57,506 nucleotides of DNA from Streptomyces sp. NP-1717 (GTDB taxonomy: Bacteria; Actinomycetota; Actinomycetes; Streptomycetales; Streptomycetaceae): positions 1 to 57,506 of the forward strand of contig NZ_JAAPBF010000027.1 in the NCBI RefSeq assembly GCF_022695985.1, read 5' to 3'. The position numbers and the translations under genes are program-made. Shown here piece after piece: positions 24,959 through 34,290 of this stretch; the stretch's first letter is position 1; each line of letters opens with the position of its first letter. The notes beneath the pieces are model-generated. The model saw nothing but the letters and a program-made list of their open reading frames with translations, was not told the origin of the DNA and made no database searches.

Positions 24959-26616
24959 CAGAACTCTCCGGAACGGTCGGTACGGATACGTTCGAGCACC
25001 AGCAGCGACACGGCGCACACCACCATCAGCACCGTACTCAGCGCCATCGCCTGCCCGTAGTTGAGATCACCGGGCCGTCCCAGCAGCCGGGCGACCGCCA
25101 CCGGCAGTGTCGGGCGGTCCGGTCGCGCGATGAAGACCGTGGCACCGAACTCCCCGAGCGAGACGGCGAAGGCGAACCCGGCGGCCACCAGCACCGCCCG
25201 CCGCACCATCGGCAGATCGACCTCCCGCCACACCCGCCACGGCGATGCCCCGAGTACGGCCGCGGCCTCCCGCAACCGCCCGTCCACGGCGCGCAGTACG
25301 GGCAGCATGACCCGCACGACGAAGGGGACCCCCACCAGCGCCTGGGCGAGCGGCACCAGGATCCACGAAGCCCGCAGGTCCAGCGGCGGCTTGTCGAGCG
25401 TGATCAGGAACCCGAACCCGACAGTCACGGCGGAGACCCCGAGCGGGAGCATCAGCAGCGCGTCGAAGCCCCGTACGAGGCGCCCCGCCCGGCGGGTGAG
25501 TGCGGCAGCCGCCAGCCCGCCCACGACCAGGGCGATGAGCGTGGCCGCCAAGGCGTAGCGCAGTGAGTTCCAGACCGCGTCCACGGGCGGTACGAGGAAG
25601 GTGCCTCCGCTCGCCTCCACCGAACGGAGCGCCCGGTAGTAGTCGAGGCCGTACCCGGCGGGACCGTCGAGCGACCGCTCGATCAGCACGCCGAGGGGCA
25701 GCAGGATCAACAGGAGGACGGTGCCGAGCACGCCGGCGAGCAGTACCCACTGACCGGTTCCGCGCGGCCTGCGCACCGTCTGCGCGGGATCGACCAGCTT
25801 CAGGACGGTCTCCCGCCTGCGCACGGTCCAGGCGTGCAGCGCCAGAATCCCGCCGACGGCCGCGAACTGCGCCATCGTCAGGACCGCGGCCGTGGACAGG
25901 TCGAGAAGTTGCGCGGTCTGCCGGTAGATCTCCACCTCCAGGGTGGAGTACGCAGGGCCGCCCAGGATCTGGACGATGCCGAAGGAGGTGAAGGTGAAGA
26001 GGAAGACCATCAGCGCCGCGGCGGCGACGGCGGGGCCGAGCGCGGGCAAGGTCACTCGCCACCACGCCGCGAACCGGCCGGCGCCGAGCACCCGCGCGGC
26101 CTCCTCCTGACGCGGGTCCAACTGCGCCCAGAGGCCGCCCACGGTGCGGACGACCACCGCGTAGTTGAAGAAGACGTGCGCGAGAAGGATCGCCCACACC
26201 GTCGTGTCCGCACGCACGCCCCACAGTTCGTCGAGCAGCCCGCCACGCCCCAGCAGTGCGAGGAACGCCGTGCCGACGACGACGGTCGGCAGGACGAACG
26301 GCACCGTCACGACGGCGCGCAGGAGCTGCTTGCCGGGGAACTCGAAGCGTGCGAAGACGTAAGCGCCGGGGAGCGCGATCAGCAGGGTGAGAACGGTGGA
26401 GAGCGCGGCCTGCCACGTCGTGAACCAGAGCACCTGGCCGATGTCGGGCCGGCTCAGCACGTCCCCGAACCGGCCCCAGTGCCAGGAGCCGTCCGCCTTC
26501 AGCCCGCGGCCGACGATCGCGGCGACGGGGTAGGCGAAGAAGACCGCGAAGAACGCGACGGGCACGGCCATGAGCAGGAGCCGTACGACGTTCCCCCGGC
26601 GCCGGGCGGCGCGCAT
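24958..26616 (-). CDS. double-length ABC permease (ThiP-like)
   Basis: This 552-residue membrane protein consists of two fused permease halves, each with about six helices. The docking loops read EEAARVLGAGRFAAWWRV in the first half and REAAAVLGASPWRVWREV in the second. A fused permease is the rule for the thiamine and iron(III) importer family. The substrate call rests on the TPP riboswitch upstream of the operon. ATG 26616 is used, with GAAGG about ten bases before it; the frame is open to 26766, overlapping the binding-protein gene, so a slightly longer N terminus is possible. Confidence 0.82.
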   Translation of the reverse strand: MRAARRRGNVVRLLLMAVPVAFFAVFFAYPVAAIVGRGLKADGSWHWGRFGDVLSRPDIGQVLWFTTWQAALSTVLTLLIALPGAYVFARFEFPGKQLLRAVVTVPFVLPTVVVGTAFLALLGRGGLLDELWGVRADTTVWAILLAHVFFNYAVVVRTVGGLWAQLDPRQEEAARVLGAGRFAAWWRVTLPALGPAVAAAALMVFLFTFTSFGIVQILGGPAYSTLEVEIYRQTAQLLDLSTAAVLTMAQFAAVGGILALHAWTVRRRETVLKLVDPAQTVRRPRGTGQWVLLAGVLGTVLLLILLPLGVLIERSLDGPAGYGLDYYRALRSVEASGGTFLVPPVDAVWNSLRYALAATLIALVVGGLAAAALTRRAGRLVRGFDALLMLPLGVSAVTVGFGFLITLDKPPLDLRASWILVPLAQALVGVPFVVRVMLPVLRAVDGRLREAAAVLGASPWRVWREVDLPMVRRAVLVAAGFAFAVSLGEFGATVFIARPDRPTLPVAVARLLGRPGDLNYGQAMALSTVLMVVCAVSLLVLERIRTDRSGEF

Positions 26617-26729
26617 CGCGGGGCCGCCTTCCCCGCCCCGTACGCGCCCCGCCCCGACGCCGGGCGCCCGGGTGACCGGCCCCGCCGCCTCAGGCGTGGT
26701 CGTGTCGCCCTCCCGGGCACCCTTCGCGA

Positions 26730-27824
26730 CTACTTGACGACGAGTGAGGACCACGACTGGATCCACTCGTCACGGTTCTCGGCGATCTTCTCCGGGGCCA
26801 CGGTCTCCGGCTTGTCGATCACGGCGCCGTGGTCGGTGAAGAGCGCGGGCAGCTCCGCACCGTCGACGACCGGATTCACGAACATGTTGAGCGGCATGTC
26901 CTCCTGGAAGGTCTTGCTCACCAGAAAGTCCAGCAGAGCCTTGCCGCCCGCCTCGTTCTTCGCGCCCTGGAGCAGGCCGGCGAACTCGATCTGCCGGAAG
27001 CAGGTGCCCGTGGCGACACCGGTCGGTGCCTCCTTCGGCTGCGGATCGGCGTACAGGACCTCGACGGGCGGGCTCGACGCGTACGAGACGACGAGCGGGC
27101 GCTCCGCCTTGGCCTTCCTGCCGCCCGCCGAGCCGGAGAACTCCTCGTTGTAGGCCTGTTCCCAACTGTCCACCACCTGGACGCCGTTGGCCTTGAGCTG
27201 CTTCCAGTAACCCTGCCAGCCGTCCTCCCCGTACGCCGCCACGGTGCCGAGGAGGAAGCCGAGGCCGGGCGAGGACTGCTCGGCGTTCTCGACGACGAGC
27301 AGGTCCTTGTAGGCGGGCTTCGTCAGGTCGGCGAAGGAGCGCGGCGGCGCCAGCTTCTTGTCGCTGAAGTACCTCTTGTCGTAGTTGACACAGATGTCGC
27401 CGGTGTCGACGGGCGTGACACGGTGCTTGGCGTCGTCGAGCCGTACGTCGGCGCGGACCTGGTCGAGGCCCTTCGCCTCGTACGGCGTGAACAGGCCGTT
27501 GTCGAGGGCGCGGGAGAGCAGGGTGTTGTCGACGCCGAAGAAGACGTCGCCCTGCGGCGAACCCTTGGTGAGGATCTCCTTGTTGAGCGCCTCGCCCGCC
27601 TCGCCGCTCTTCAGGACCTTGACGGTGTAGCCGGTCCGCTTGGTGAACTCCTTCAGTACGGAGTCCGAGGCTGCGAACGAGTCGTGGGCGACGAGCGTCA
27701 CGTTCTTGGACTTCGCGCCGTCCGACGACGTGGAGCCGTCGGACTCGCCGCCGCAAGCGGCGAGCACGGAGACCCCAAGTGCGGCGGCGAGGGCGCCGGA
27801 CGCCATTCTCTTCGTGGTACGCAC
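26730..27824 (-). CDS. thiamine-type ABC substrate-binding lipoprotein
   Basis: This 364-residue exported lipoprotein has a basic N terminus, a hydrophobic core and the lipobox LAAC (Cys24). A Ser/Gly-rich linker leads into VTLVAHDSFAAS, the opening strand typical of thiamine-binding TbpA. The conserved blocks PQGDVFFGVDNTLLSRAL and VSYASSPPVEV also fit TbpA. GTG 27824 is preceded by AGGAGG, which itself lies in a hairpin (27832-27850). It is the first gene of a three-gene importer controlled by the TPP riboswitch at 27915-28026. Confidence 0.87.
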   Translation of the reverse strand: MRTTKRMASGALAAALGVSVLAACGGESDGSTSSDGAKSKNVTLVAHDSFAASDSVLKEFTKRTGYTVKVLKSGEAGEALNKEILTKGSPQGDVFFGVDNTLLSRALDNGLFTPYEAKGLDQVRADVRLDDAKHRVTPVDTGDICVNYDKRYFSDKKLAPPRSFADLTKPAYKDLLVVENAEQSSPGLGFLLGTVAAYGEDGWQGYWKQLKANGVQVVDSWEQAYNEEFSGSAGGRKAKAERPLVVSYASSPPVEVLYADPQPKEAPTGVATGTCFRQIEFAGLLQGAKNEAGGKALLDFLVSKTFQEDMPLNMFVNPVVDGAELPALFTDHGAVIDKPETVAPEKIAENRDEWIQSWSSLVVK

Positions 27825-27831
27825 TGAATTC

Positions 27832-27850
27832 CTCCTGGGATGTCCAGGAG
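27832..27850 (-). promoter_or_regulatory. hairpin sequestering the binding-protein ribosome binding site
   Basis: On the minus strand CTCCTGG pairs with CCAGGAG around a 5-nt loop. The second arm contains most of the AGGAGG (27836-27831) that serves GTG 27824. This looks like the output stage of the upstream TPP riboswitch, hiding the ribosome site in one conformation. Confidence 0.6.
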
Positions 27851-27858
27851 AAGACGCG

Positions 27859-27896
27859 GCCCTGCCCCGCGCCGGCGGACCGGAGCAGGGCAGGGC
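27859..27896 (-). promoter_or_regulatory. second hairpin between riboswitch and gene
   Basis: GCCCTGCCC (27859-27867) pairs with GGGCAGGGC (27888-27896). An inner CCGG/CCGG stem closes a CGGA loop. It could be a terminator or part of the riboswitch expression platform. Confidence 0.5.
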
Positions 27897-27914
27897 GCAA
27901 CAGCTTGAGTGATG

Positions 27915-28026
27915 ACCGAACTTCCTACCCAGAATGACCTGGGCAAGGTTCAGAGGGTCTGCGACCGTGAGGCTCGTACAAGCCTCTGCCGCACTCTCAG
28001 CGCTGTGGCGCTCCCCTGTCGGAATA
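27915..28026 (-). ncRNA. TPP (THI-element) riboswitch
   Basis: Read on the minus strand, the conserved TPP aptamer blocks appear in order: ACAGGGGAG, then GCTGAGAGTGCGG, a variable stem (GAGGCTTGTACGAGCCTC), GACCCTCTGAACCT, then an AGGTCATTCTGGGTAGGAAG end. These are the P2/P3 and P4/P5 elements that hold the pyrimidine and diphosphate of TPP. It lies 90 nt before the binding-protein gene, so the importer should be switched off when TPP is abundant. Confidence 0.93.
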
Positions 28027-28053
28027 TGTAATTCGTTCGAACCCAGCGTACAT

Positions 28054-28070
28054 GGGCCCCGTCGGGGCCC
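28054..28070 (-). terminator. hairpin after rlmN
   Basis: GGGCCCC-GTC-GGGGCCC is a perfect 7-bp stem, 10 nt past the rlmN stop. It separates rlmN from the riboswitch. The AT-rich stretch 28022-28040 that follows probably contains the promoter of the thiamine importer. Confidence 0.6.
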
Positions 28071-28080
28071 TTCGCCGCGC

Positions 28081-29193
28081 TCAGCGCTCCGTCGCCGCCA
28101 GCTGACCGCAGGCCCCGTCGATCTCCTGACCGCGGGTGTCGCGCACCGTCACCGGCACCCCGTGGGACGCGATCGCCTCGACGAACGCCTTCTCGTCCTC
28201 CGGGCGGGAAGCCGTCCACTTGGACCCCGGTGTCGGGTTGAGCGGGATCAGATTGACGTGGACCCGCTTGCCCTTGAGTAGCCGGCCCAGCAGATCGCCC
28301 CGCCACGCCTGGTCGTTGATGTCGCGGATCATGGCGTACTCGATGGAGATCCGGCGGCCGGACTTCTCCGCGTACTCCCAGGCGGCGTCCAGCACCTCCC
28401 GCACCTTCCAGCGGGTGTTGACCGGCACGAGGGTGTCGCGCAGCTCGTCGTCGGGCGCGTGCAGCGAGACGGCGAGGCGGCACTTGAAGCCCTCGTCGGC
28501 GAATCGCAGCATCGCGGGCACCAGGCCCACCGTGGAGACGGTGATGCCGCGCTGCGAAAGTCCGATGCCGTCGGGCTCGGGGTCGGTCAGCCGGCGGATC
28601 GCCCCGACGACGCGGCGGTAGTTGGCGAGCGGTTCGCCCATGCCCATGAAGACGATGTTGGACAGCCGCGCGGGGCCGCCGGGGACCTCACCGTCGCGCA
28701 GCGCGCGCATGCCGTCCACGATCTGGTGCACGATCTCCGCCGTGGACAGGTTGCGGTCGAGACCCGCCTGCCCCGTGGCGCAGAACGGGCAGTTCATCCC
28801 GCAGCCGGCCTGAGAGGAGATGCACATGGTGACGCGGTCCGGATAGCGCATCAGGACGGACTCGACGAGCGTGCCGTCGTGCAGCCGCCACAGCGTCTTA
28901 CGGGTGGTGTCGTCGTCGCAGGAGATGTGGCGCACCACGGACATCAGGTCGGGCAGCAGCTCCGTGGCGAGCTTCTCGCGCGCGGCGGCGGGGATGTCCG
29001 TCCACTCGGCGGGGTCGTGCGCGAACCGCGCGAAGTAGTGCTGCGACAGCTGCTTGGCCCGGAACGCCTTCTCGCCGAGCGCCGCCACGGCCTCGCGACG
29101 CTCCTCCGGCGTGAGGTCGGCCAGGTGCTTCGGCGGCTTCTTGGCGCCGCGCGGCGCGACGAAGGTGAGTTCTCCGGGGTTGGGCGGTGCCAT
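28081..29193 (-). CDS. rlmN: dual-specificity RNA methyltransferase RlmN
   Basis: This 370-residue radical SAM enzyme methylates C2 of A2503 in 23S rRNA and of A37 in some tRNAs. The iron-sulfur cysteines are in CGMNCPFC (Cys131, Cys135, Cys138), and the C-terminal acceptor Cys is in GACGQL (Cys362). [14 protein letters not shown] and the SIEYAMI block are characteristic. ATG 29193 follows GAGGAG at a slightly long spacing. It is monocistronic between two terminator regions. Confidence 0.95.
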   Translation of the reverse strand: MAPPNPGELTFVAPRGAKKPPKHLADLTPEERREAVAALGEKAFRAKQLSQHYFARFAHDPAEWTDIPAAAREKLATELLPDLMSVVRHISCDDDTTRKTLWRLHDGTLVESVLMRYPDRVTMCISSQAGCGMNCPFCATGQAGLDRNLSTAEIVHQIVDGMRALRDGEVPGGPARLSNIVFMGMGEPLANYRRVVGAIRRLTDPEPDGIGLSQRGITVSTVGLVPAMLRFADEGFKCRLAVSLHAPDDELRDTLVPVNTRWKVREVLDAAWEYAEKSGRRISIEYAMIRDINDQAWRGDLLGRLLKGKRVHVNLIPLNPTPGSKWTASRPEDEKAFVEAIASHGVPVTVRDTRGQEIDGACGQLAATER

Positions 29194-29288
29194 GAGCTGT
29201 TCTCTCCTCGGTACGACGAGGCCGGTGTTCCCCGCCGGCCGCGGGAGGGCACGGCACGCTGCCGGTGCCAGGAGACCTCATGTGACGG

Positions 29289-29306
29289 GCTCCGCGACCG
29301 CGGAGC
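29289..29306. repeat. hairpin with GACC tetraloop
   Basis: GCTCCGC-GACC-GCGGAGC, a perfect 7-bp stem next to the cdsA terminator, about 95 nt upstream of rlmN. Confidence 0.45.
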
Positions 29307-29310
29307 GCAG

Positions 29311-29341
29311 TAAGGCCCGCCGTCCAGGACGGCGGGCCTTA
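29311..29341 (-). terminator. strong terminator after cdsA
   Basis: TAAGGCCCGCCGTCC and its exact complement meet around a single base, giving a stem of about 13 usable pairs. It ends the frr-cdsA transcript 26 nt past the cdsA stop. Confidence 0.8.
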
Positions 29342-29366
29342 CCAGGGTAACCGGTACGCAATCGGG

Positions 29367-30437
29367 TCAGCCCGAGCCGACGAACACCACCAGCAGCAGC
29401 CACACCACCGGGGCCGTCGGCAGGAGCGAGTCGAGGCGGTCCATGATGCCGCCGTGACCCGGCAGCAGCGTGCCCATGTCCTTGATCCCGAGGTCCCGCT
29501 TGATCATCGACTCGCCCAGGTCACCGAGCGTGGCACTGGCCGCGACGGCGAGACCGAGCAGCAGCCCCTGCCACCAGGTGCCGTCGTCGATGAGGAACTG
29601 CATGCACAGGGCTCCCGCCACCATGGCGAACCCCACGGCGCCGAAGAGGCCCTCACGGGTCTTGCCGGGGCTGATGCGCGGTGCCAGCTTGTGGCTGCCG
29701 AAGCGCCAGCCGATCGCGTACGCCCCGGTGTCGCTGACGATGGTCAGCACCAGGAAGGTGAGGACGCGCTGCGCGCCGTCGTCCGCCGTGAGCATCATCG
29801 CGACGAACGTCGCCAGGAAGGGCACGTAGAACGTCGCGAAGACGCCCGCCGTCACGTCCTTGAGATAGCCCTCGGGCGGCTCGGTCATGCGCCAGGCGAG
29901 CACGGCCAGTGCCGTGAGCGCGGTGGCGACCCAGGCGCCTTCCGCGCCCCGTACGTAGCCGGCGACGATCATCGCGGCGCCGCCGACGGCGAGCGGGACG
30001 AGGGGCGCCTTGATGCCCTTCTTCTCGTTGAGCCGGGAGGTCAACTCCCACAGGCCGACGACGACGGCGACCACTATGACGCCGATGAACACGGCCTTCA
30101 CGATGAAGAGAGACGCCACGATCACGGCGCCGAGCCCCACACCGACCCCTATGGCCGCGCGCAGATCGCGGCCCGCCCGCTTCTTCGGAGGAGGTGGCGG
30201 AGGGGCGGACATGGGCTCCTGCGGCGTCTCGTCACGGAACAGGGGGCCGCCCGGCCGAGCAGCCCCCCGGTCGTCATCCTGGGCCCCGCCGCTCGCGGGT
30301 ACGTCGGGCACGATGGGCATGGGCCGAGTCTGCTGTGCGTCAAGCTCATCGTATGCGGGACCCGCCGGGGCAGCCCCCTGGTCAGGCGGTCCCCAGTAGC
30401 CGGCGGTCGGCGGGGCCCCCCAGGAAGAGTCGTTCAT
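29367..30437 (-). CDS. cdsA: phosphatidate cytidylyltransferase
   Basis: This 356-residue membrane enzyme makes CDP-diacylglycerol from phosphatidate and CTP. The N-terminal 115 residues are a cytoplasmic Pro-rich tail common in actinobacteria. The rest has about eight helices ending in the CDS signature (KRDLGIKDMGTLLPGHGGIMDRLDS). The motif SDTGAYAIGWRFGSHKLAPRIS binds CTP/metal. The ATG overlaps the frr stop (TGATG), the conserved frr-cdsA order. Confidence 0.95.
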   Translation of the reverse strand: MNDSSWGAPPTAGYWGPPDQGAAPAGPAYDELDAQQTRPMPIVPDVPASGGAQDDDRGAARPGGPLFRDETPQEPMSAPPPPPPKKRAGRDLRAAIGVGVGLGAVIVASLFIVKAVFIGVIVVAVVVGLWELTSRLNEKKGIKAPLVPLAVGGAAMIVAGYVRGAEGAWVATALTALAVLAWRMTEPPEGYLKDVTAGVFATFYVPFLATFVAMMLTADDGAQRVLTFLVLTIVSDTGAYAIGWRFGSHKLAPRISPGKTREGLFGAVGFAMVAGALCMQFLIDDGTWWQGLLLGLAVAASATLGDLGESMIKRDLGIKDMGTLLPGHGGIMDRLDSLLPTAPVVWLLLVVFVGSG

Positions 30438-30994
30438 CAGACCTCGAGCAGCTCGGCTTCCTTGTGCTTGAGCAGCTCGTCGACCTGGGCGACGTACTTC
30501 GCCGTGGTGTCGTCGAGCTCTTTCTCGGCGCGGCGTCCTTCGTCCTCGCCGACCTCGCCGTCCTTGATCAGCTTGTCGATCGTCTCCTTGGCCTTGCGGC
30601 GCACGGAGCGAATCGAGATCTTCGAGTCCTCCGCCTTGGTCTTGGCGACCTTGATGTACTCCTTGCGGCGGTCCTGCGTGAGCTCGGGGAACACCACCCG
30701 GATGATGTTTCCGTCGTTGCTCGGGTTCACGCCGAGGTCGGAGTCGCGGATGGCCTGCTCGATGTTGCGCAGCGCGCTCTTGTCGAACGGGGTCACCACG
30801 GCCATGCGCGGCTCGGGCACCGAGAACGAGGCCAGCTGGTTGATCGGGGTCAGCGCACCGTAGTAGTCCGCCACGATCTTGTTGAACATCGCCGGGTGCG
30901 CACGACCGGTGCGGATCGCGGCGAAGTCCTCCTTGGCGACCAGGACGGCCTTCTCCATCTTCTCCTCTGCTTCGAGGAGGGTCTCTTCGATCAC
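30437..30994 (-). CDS. frr: ribosome recycling factor
   Basis: The product is 185 residues, the normal RRF length, with [13 protein letters not shown], the [13 protein letters not shown] block and the C-terminal three-helix region with VRRKAKETI and [14 protein letters not shown]. It separates ribosome subunits after termination together with EF-G. GTG 30994 is preferred to the neighbouring GTG 30997 because AGGAG is better spaced. It lies between pyrH and cdsA as usual. Confidence 0.95.
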   Translation of the reverse strand: MIEETLLEAEEKMEKAVLVAKEDFAAIRTGRAHPAMFNKIVADYYGALTPINQLASFSVPEPRMAVVTPFDKSALRNIEQAIRDSDLGVNPSNDGNIIRVVFPELTQDRRKEYIKVAKTKAEDSKISIRSVRRKAKETIDKLIKDGEVGEDEGRRAEKELDDTTAKYVAQVDELLKHKEAELLEV

Positions 30995-31124
30995 CACTTG
31001 CTCCTGCGTGTCTTGAGTGGGCCCGGTGTGCTTACAGGGCCGGCGGAACCTGCGTCGCGTCTTCTTTCCTGCACGGTGTCCGACCGGCAGGGCTTTGTCC
31101 ATCCCCGTGCGGGGCAGCCCGAGT

Positions 31125-31904
31125 TCAGGCCCGGGTGCCCTGGTCGCTCACGAGCGTGCCGATCTTCTCACCCTTGACGGCGCGCGCGATATTGCCCTCC
31201 GTGAGGAGCTCGAAGACCAGGATCGGCAGCGCGTTGTCGCGGCAGAGAGTGACGGCCGTGGCGTCGGCGACCTTGAGGTTGCGGGTGATCACCTCGCCGT
31301 ACTCCAGCGCGTCGAACTTCACCGCGTCGGGGTTGGTCTTGGGATCGGAGTCGTACACCCCGTCCACGCCGTTCTTGCCCATCAGCAGCGCTTCGGCGTC
31401 GATCTCCAGGGCGCGCTGGGCGGCGGTGGTGTCGGTGGAGAAGTACGGCATCCCCATGCCCGCGCCGAAGATGACGACGCGTCCCTTCTCCAGATGCCGT
31501 ACGGCGCGCAGCGGGATGTACGGCTCCGCTACCTGCCCCATCGTGATGGCGGTCTGCACGCGCGAGTCGATGCCTTCCTTCTCCAGGAAGTCCTGGAGGG
31601 CGAGGCAGTTCATGACGGTGCCGAGCATGCCCATGTAGTCGGAGCGGGCCCGGTCCATACCGCGCTGCTGAAGTTCGGCGCCGCGGAAGAAGTTGCCTCC
31701 GCCGATGACGATGGCGATCTGCGCCCCGTCCCGCACGACGGCGGCGATCTCGCGGGCGATGGCGTGTACGACGTCGGGGTCGACGCCGAGCGCTCCCCCG
31801 CCGGCGAACGCCTCACCGGACAGTTTCAGCATGAAGCGCCCGGCCTTCTTGCCGGGGTCGCTGTTGTCGTCGGTGGACTGGGTGGCGTCCGCGCCCTTGT
31901 TCAT
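31125..31904 (-). CDS. pyrH: UMP kinase
   Basis: The product is 259 residues and phosphorylates UMP to UDP. The kinase landmarks are [22 protein letters not shown], the [18 protein letters not shown] block, and the [15 protein letters not shown] nucleotide region. An acidic N-terminal extension of about 20 residues precedes the core. ATG 31904 has GGAGAT upstream. A hairpin at 31932-31973 separates it from tsf, and a TAGGGT hexamer at 32031-32026 may be the -10 of its own promoter. Confidence 0.95.
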   Translation of the reverse strand: MNKGADATQSTDDNSDPGKKAGRFMLKLSGEAFAGGGALGVDPDVVHAIAREIAAVVRDGAQIAIVIGGGNFFRGAELQQRGMDRARSDYMGMLGTVMNCLALQDFLEKEGIDSRVQTAITMGQVAEPYIPLRAVRHLEKGRVVIFGAGMGMPYFSTDTTAAQRALEIDAEALLMGKNGVDGVYDSDPKTNPDAVKFDALEYGEVITRNLKVADATAVTLCRDNALPILVFELLTEGNIARAVKGEKIGTLVSDQGTRA

Positions 31905-31931
31905 GGGGATCTCCTCGTGCACATACGAAGA

Positions 31932-31973
31932 AGGCCATTGCCGATGGGTCTGTGTCCCTAGCGGCAATGGCCT
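31932..31973 (-). terminator. hairpin between tsf and pyrH
   Basis: GGCCATTGCCG (31933-31943) pairs with CGGCAATGGCC (31962-31972). It ends the rpsB-tsf transcript or acts as an attenuator in the pyrH leader, since it lies only 28 nt before the pyrH ATG. Confidence 0.65.
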
Positions 31974-32102
31974 CCTCGTCAGATCTGCGGCCGTCCGGCG
32001 CGTGTTCGGCCGGCGGCTGCAGTAGACCCTAGCGGGGTCCACCGTCGATCGCGTACGACTGCGCTGTCCCGGGTGCTCCGCCCCGGGACGATGACCGGAA
32101 CG

Positions 32103-32963
32103 TCAGGCGCCGACGCGGATGCGCGCGAAGCGCTTCAGCGTGACACCGGCCTCGTCCAGGACCTTCCTGACGGACTTCTTGTTGTCCTTGGCGAACGGCT
32201 GGTCGAGGAGGGTGACCTCCTTGAAGAAGCCGTTGACGCGACCCTCGACGATCTTGGGCAGCGCGGCCTCGGGCTTGCCCTCCTCGCGGGAGGTGGCCTC
32301 GGCCACGCGGCGCTCGTTCTCGACGACGTCGGTCGGAACGTCCTCACGGGTGAGGTACTTCGGCGCGAACGCGGCGATGTGCTGCGCGACGTCCTTGGCG
32401 ACGGCGGCGGCCGTCGCGACGTCGGCACTGCCCTTGTCCAACTCGACCAGGACGCCGACCTGCGGCGGGAGATCGGGCATGGTGCGGTGCATGTACGTGC
32501 CGACGAAGCTGCCTTCGCCCTGGAACTGGGCGAAGCGGTCCAGGACGATCTTCTCGCCGAGGTTGGCGTTGGCCTCGTCGACGAATGCCTGGACGGTCTT
32601 GCCGGGCTCGATCTCGGAGGAGCGCAGCGCCTCGATGTCGGCGGGGCCGGTCGCGGCCACGTGCGCGGCCAGCGCGTTGGCGGCGGCCTGGAACTTGTCA
32701 CCCTTGGCGACGAAGTCCGTCTCGCACTTCAGCTCCAGCAGGACGCCGGAGGTGTTGTCGTCGGCGACGAGGGAGACGACGGCGCCGTTCTCGGCACTGC
32801 GGCTCTCGCGCTTCGCGACGCCCTTCTGGCCCTTGACGCGAAGCACCTCGACGGCCTTGTCGACATCGCCGTCGGCCTCGACCAAGGCCTTCTTGCAGTC
32901 CATCATGCCGGCGCCGGTGAGCTCGCGGAGCTTCTTGACGTCAGCGGCGGTGTAGTTCGCCAT
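32103..32963 (-). CDS. tsf: elongation factor Ts
   Basis: The product is 286 residues. The N-terminal UBA-like domain ([27 protein letters not shown]) and the core nucleotide-exchange motif around TDFVAKGD are intact. It recycles EF-Tu-GDP to EF-Tu-GTP. The C-terminal [17 protein letters not shown] segment is conserved. It follows rpsB with an 86-nt gap that holds a strong hairpin. Confidence 0.95.
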   Translation of the reverse strand: MANYTAADVKKLRELTGAGMMDCKKALVEADGDVDKAVEVLRVKGQKGVAKRESRSAENGAVVSLVADDNTSGVLLELKCETDFVAKGDKFQAAANALAAHVAATGPADIEALRSSEIEPGKTVQAFVDEANANLGEKIVLDRFAQFQGEGSFVGTYMHRTMPDLPPQVGVLVELDKGSADVATAAAVAKDVAQHIAAFAPKYLTREDVPTDVVENERRVAEATSREEGKPEAALPKIVEGRVNGFFKEVTLLDQPFAKDNKKSVRKVLDEAGVTLKRFARIRVGA

Positions 32964-33002
32964 GTCTGTGAGTCTCTCTCGGAAGTCGAAGATCTACGGG
33001 TG

Positions 33003-33030
33003 GACGGCGGGGGCTGTGGCCCCCGCCGTC
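33003..33030 (-). terminator. hairpin between rpsB and tsf
   Basis: GACGGCGGGGGC pairs perfectly with GCCCCCGCCGTC around TGTG. It may act as an attenuator that sets the rpsB to tsf ratio, because both genes are usually expressed from one promoter. Confidence 0.65.
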
Positions 33031-33049
33031 AGCAACCGAACCTTTGAGG

Positions 33050-34000
33050 TCAGGCCTTGTCGGCGTCCGCGGCCGGAGCCTCGGTGACCTCGGCGGCGGG
33101 GGCCTCGGCCGGAGCGGCGGCCTCGTCGGCCTGCTCGGCGTCGGCGACCTTCTCCGTCTCGGCGGAGGTCTGGACGTCGGCCGGGGCGGCGGCGTCGGCG
33201 GACTTCTCCGCGTCGGCCTTCTTGTCGCCCTCGAGGAGGTCGCGCTCCCACTCGGCGAGGGGCTCGCCGGCGGCCTTCTCGCCCGGCTTGGAGTCACCGG
33301 TGGCGGCACCGGAGCGGGCGATGAGGCCCTCGGCGACGGCGTCGGCGATCACGCGGGTGAGCAGGGTGACGGAGCGGATCGCGTCGTCGTTGCCCGGGAT
33401 CTTGTAGTCGACCTCGTCGGGGTCGCAGTTGGTGTCGAGGATTGCGACGACCGGGATGTGGAGCTTGCGCGCCTCACCGACGGCGATGTGCTCCTTCTTG
33501 GTGTCGACGATCCAGACGGCGCTGGGCACCTTCTGCATTTCGCGGATACCACCGAGGGTCTTCTCCAGCTTGGCCTTCTCGCGGGAGAGGACCAGGAGCT
33601 CCTTCTTGGTGAGACCCGAGGCGGCGACGTCCTCGAAGTCGATCTGCTCAAGCTCCTTCAGACGCTGAAGGCGCTTGTAGACGGTGGAGAAGTTGGTGAG
33701 CATGCCACCCAGCCAGCGCTGGTTGACGTACGGCATGCCGACACGCGTCGCCTGCTCGGCGATGGCCTCCTGGGCCTGCTTCTTCGTACCGACGAACATG
33801 ATGGAACCGCCGTGCGCGACGGTCTCCTTGACGAACTCGTAGGCGCGGTCGATGTACGACAGCGACTGGAGCAGGTCGATGATGTAGATGCCGTTGCGCT
33901 CCGTGAAGATGAAGCGCTTCATCTTCGGGTTCCAACGACGGGTCTGGTGACCGAAGTGGACGCCGCTTTCCAGCAGCTCCCGCATCGTGACGACGGCCAT
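33050..34000 (-). CDS. rpsB: 30S ribosomal protein S2 with extended C-terminal tail
   Basis: The product is 316 residues. The S2 core is clear: [32 protein letters not shown], the [13 protein letters not shown] block and [17 protein letters not shown]. After about residue 245 comes a tail rich in Ala, Glu and Asp, longer than in most bacteria but seen in streptomycetes. ATG 34000 has AAGGAG eight bases upstream. Confidence 0.95.
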   Translation of the reverse strand: MAVVTMRELLESGVHFGHQTRRWNPKMKRFIFTERNGIYIIDLLQSLSYIDRAYEFVKETVAHGGSIMFVGTKKQAQEAIAEQATRVGMPYVNQRWLGGMLTNFSTVYKRLQRLKELEQIDFEDVAASGLTKKELLVLSREKAKLEKTLGGIREMQKVPSAVWIVDTKKEHIAVGEARKLHIPVVAILDTNCDPDEVDYKIPGNDDAIRSVTLLTRVIADAVAEGLIARSGAATGDSKPGEKAAGEPLAEWERDLLEGDKKADAEKSADAAAPADVQTSAETEKVADAEQADEAAAPAEAPAAEVTEAPAADADKA

Positions 34001-34231
34001 GGCCGTACTCCTTGAGGTACTCGGTTGTCGCGTCCGCCGGACGGCGGTCGCGCCTGACGCCCCGGAGCGCTTTGCCACGAGGGACCGAGAAGCGCGGACA
34101 CCGGCGAAGAGGCCGGTGGCGGGGCGTGCGAAGTCGATCCGGTGACCCGGATCGCCACAGGAAGTGTACGGGACCCGCACAGCGCCCGGCGACGGAGTGC
34201 GAGGGTGACGGAGATATACACAATGGCCGGG

Positions 34232-34240
34232 TTATCCACA
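34232..34240 (+). promoter_or_regulatory. single perfect DnaA-box-like sequence
   Basis: TTATCCACA, the classic DnaA box, lies in the divergent region between rpsB and the M23 peptidase gene (34001-34290), which otherwise holds no gene. A TACACT hexamer on the minus strand could be an rpsB -10. One box alone may be chance or a titration/regulatory site. Confidence 0.4.
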
Positions 34241-34290
34241 GAATCCGAGCATGATCCACTTGAATCGGCCGGCTGCGGCAGCGTGAACGC

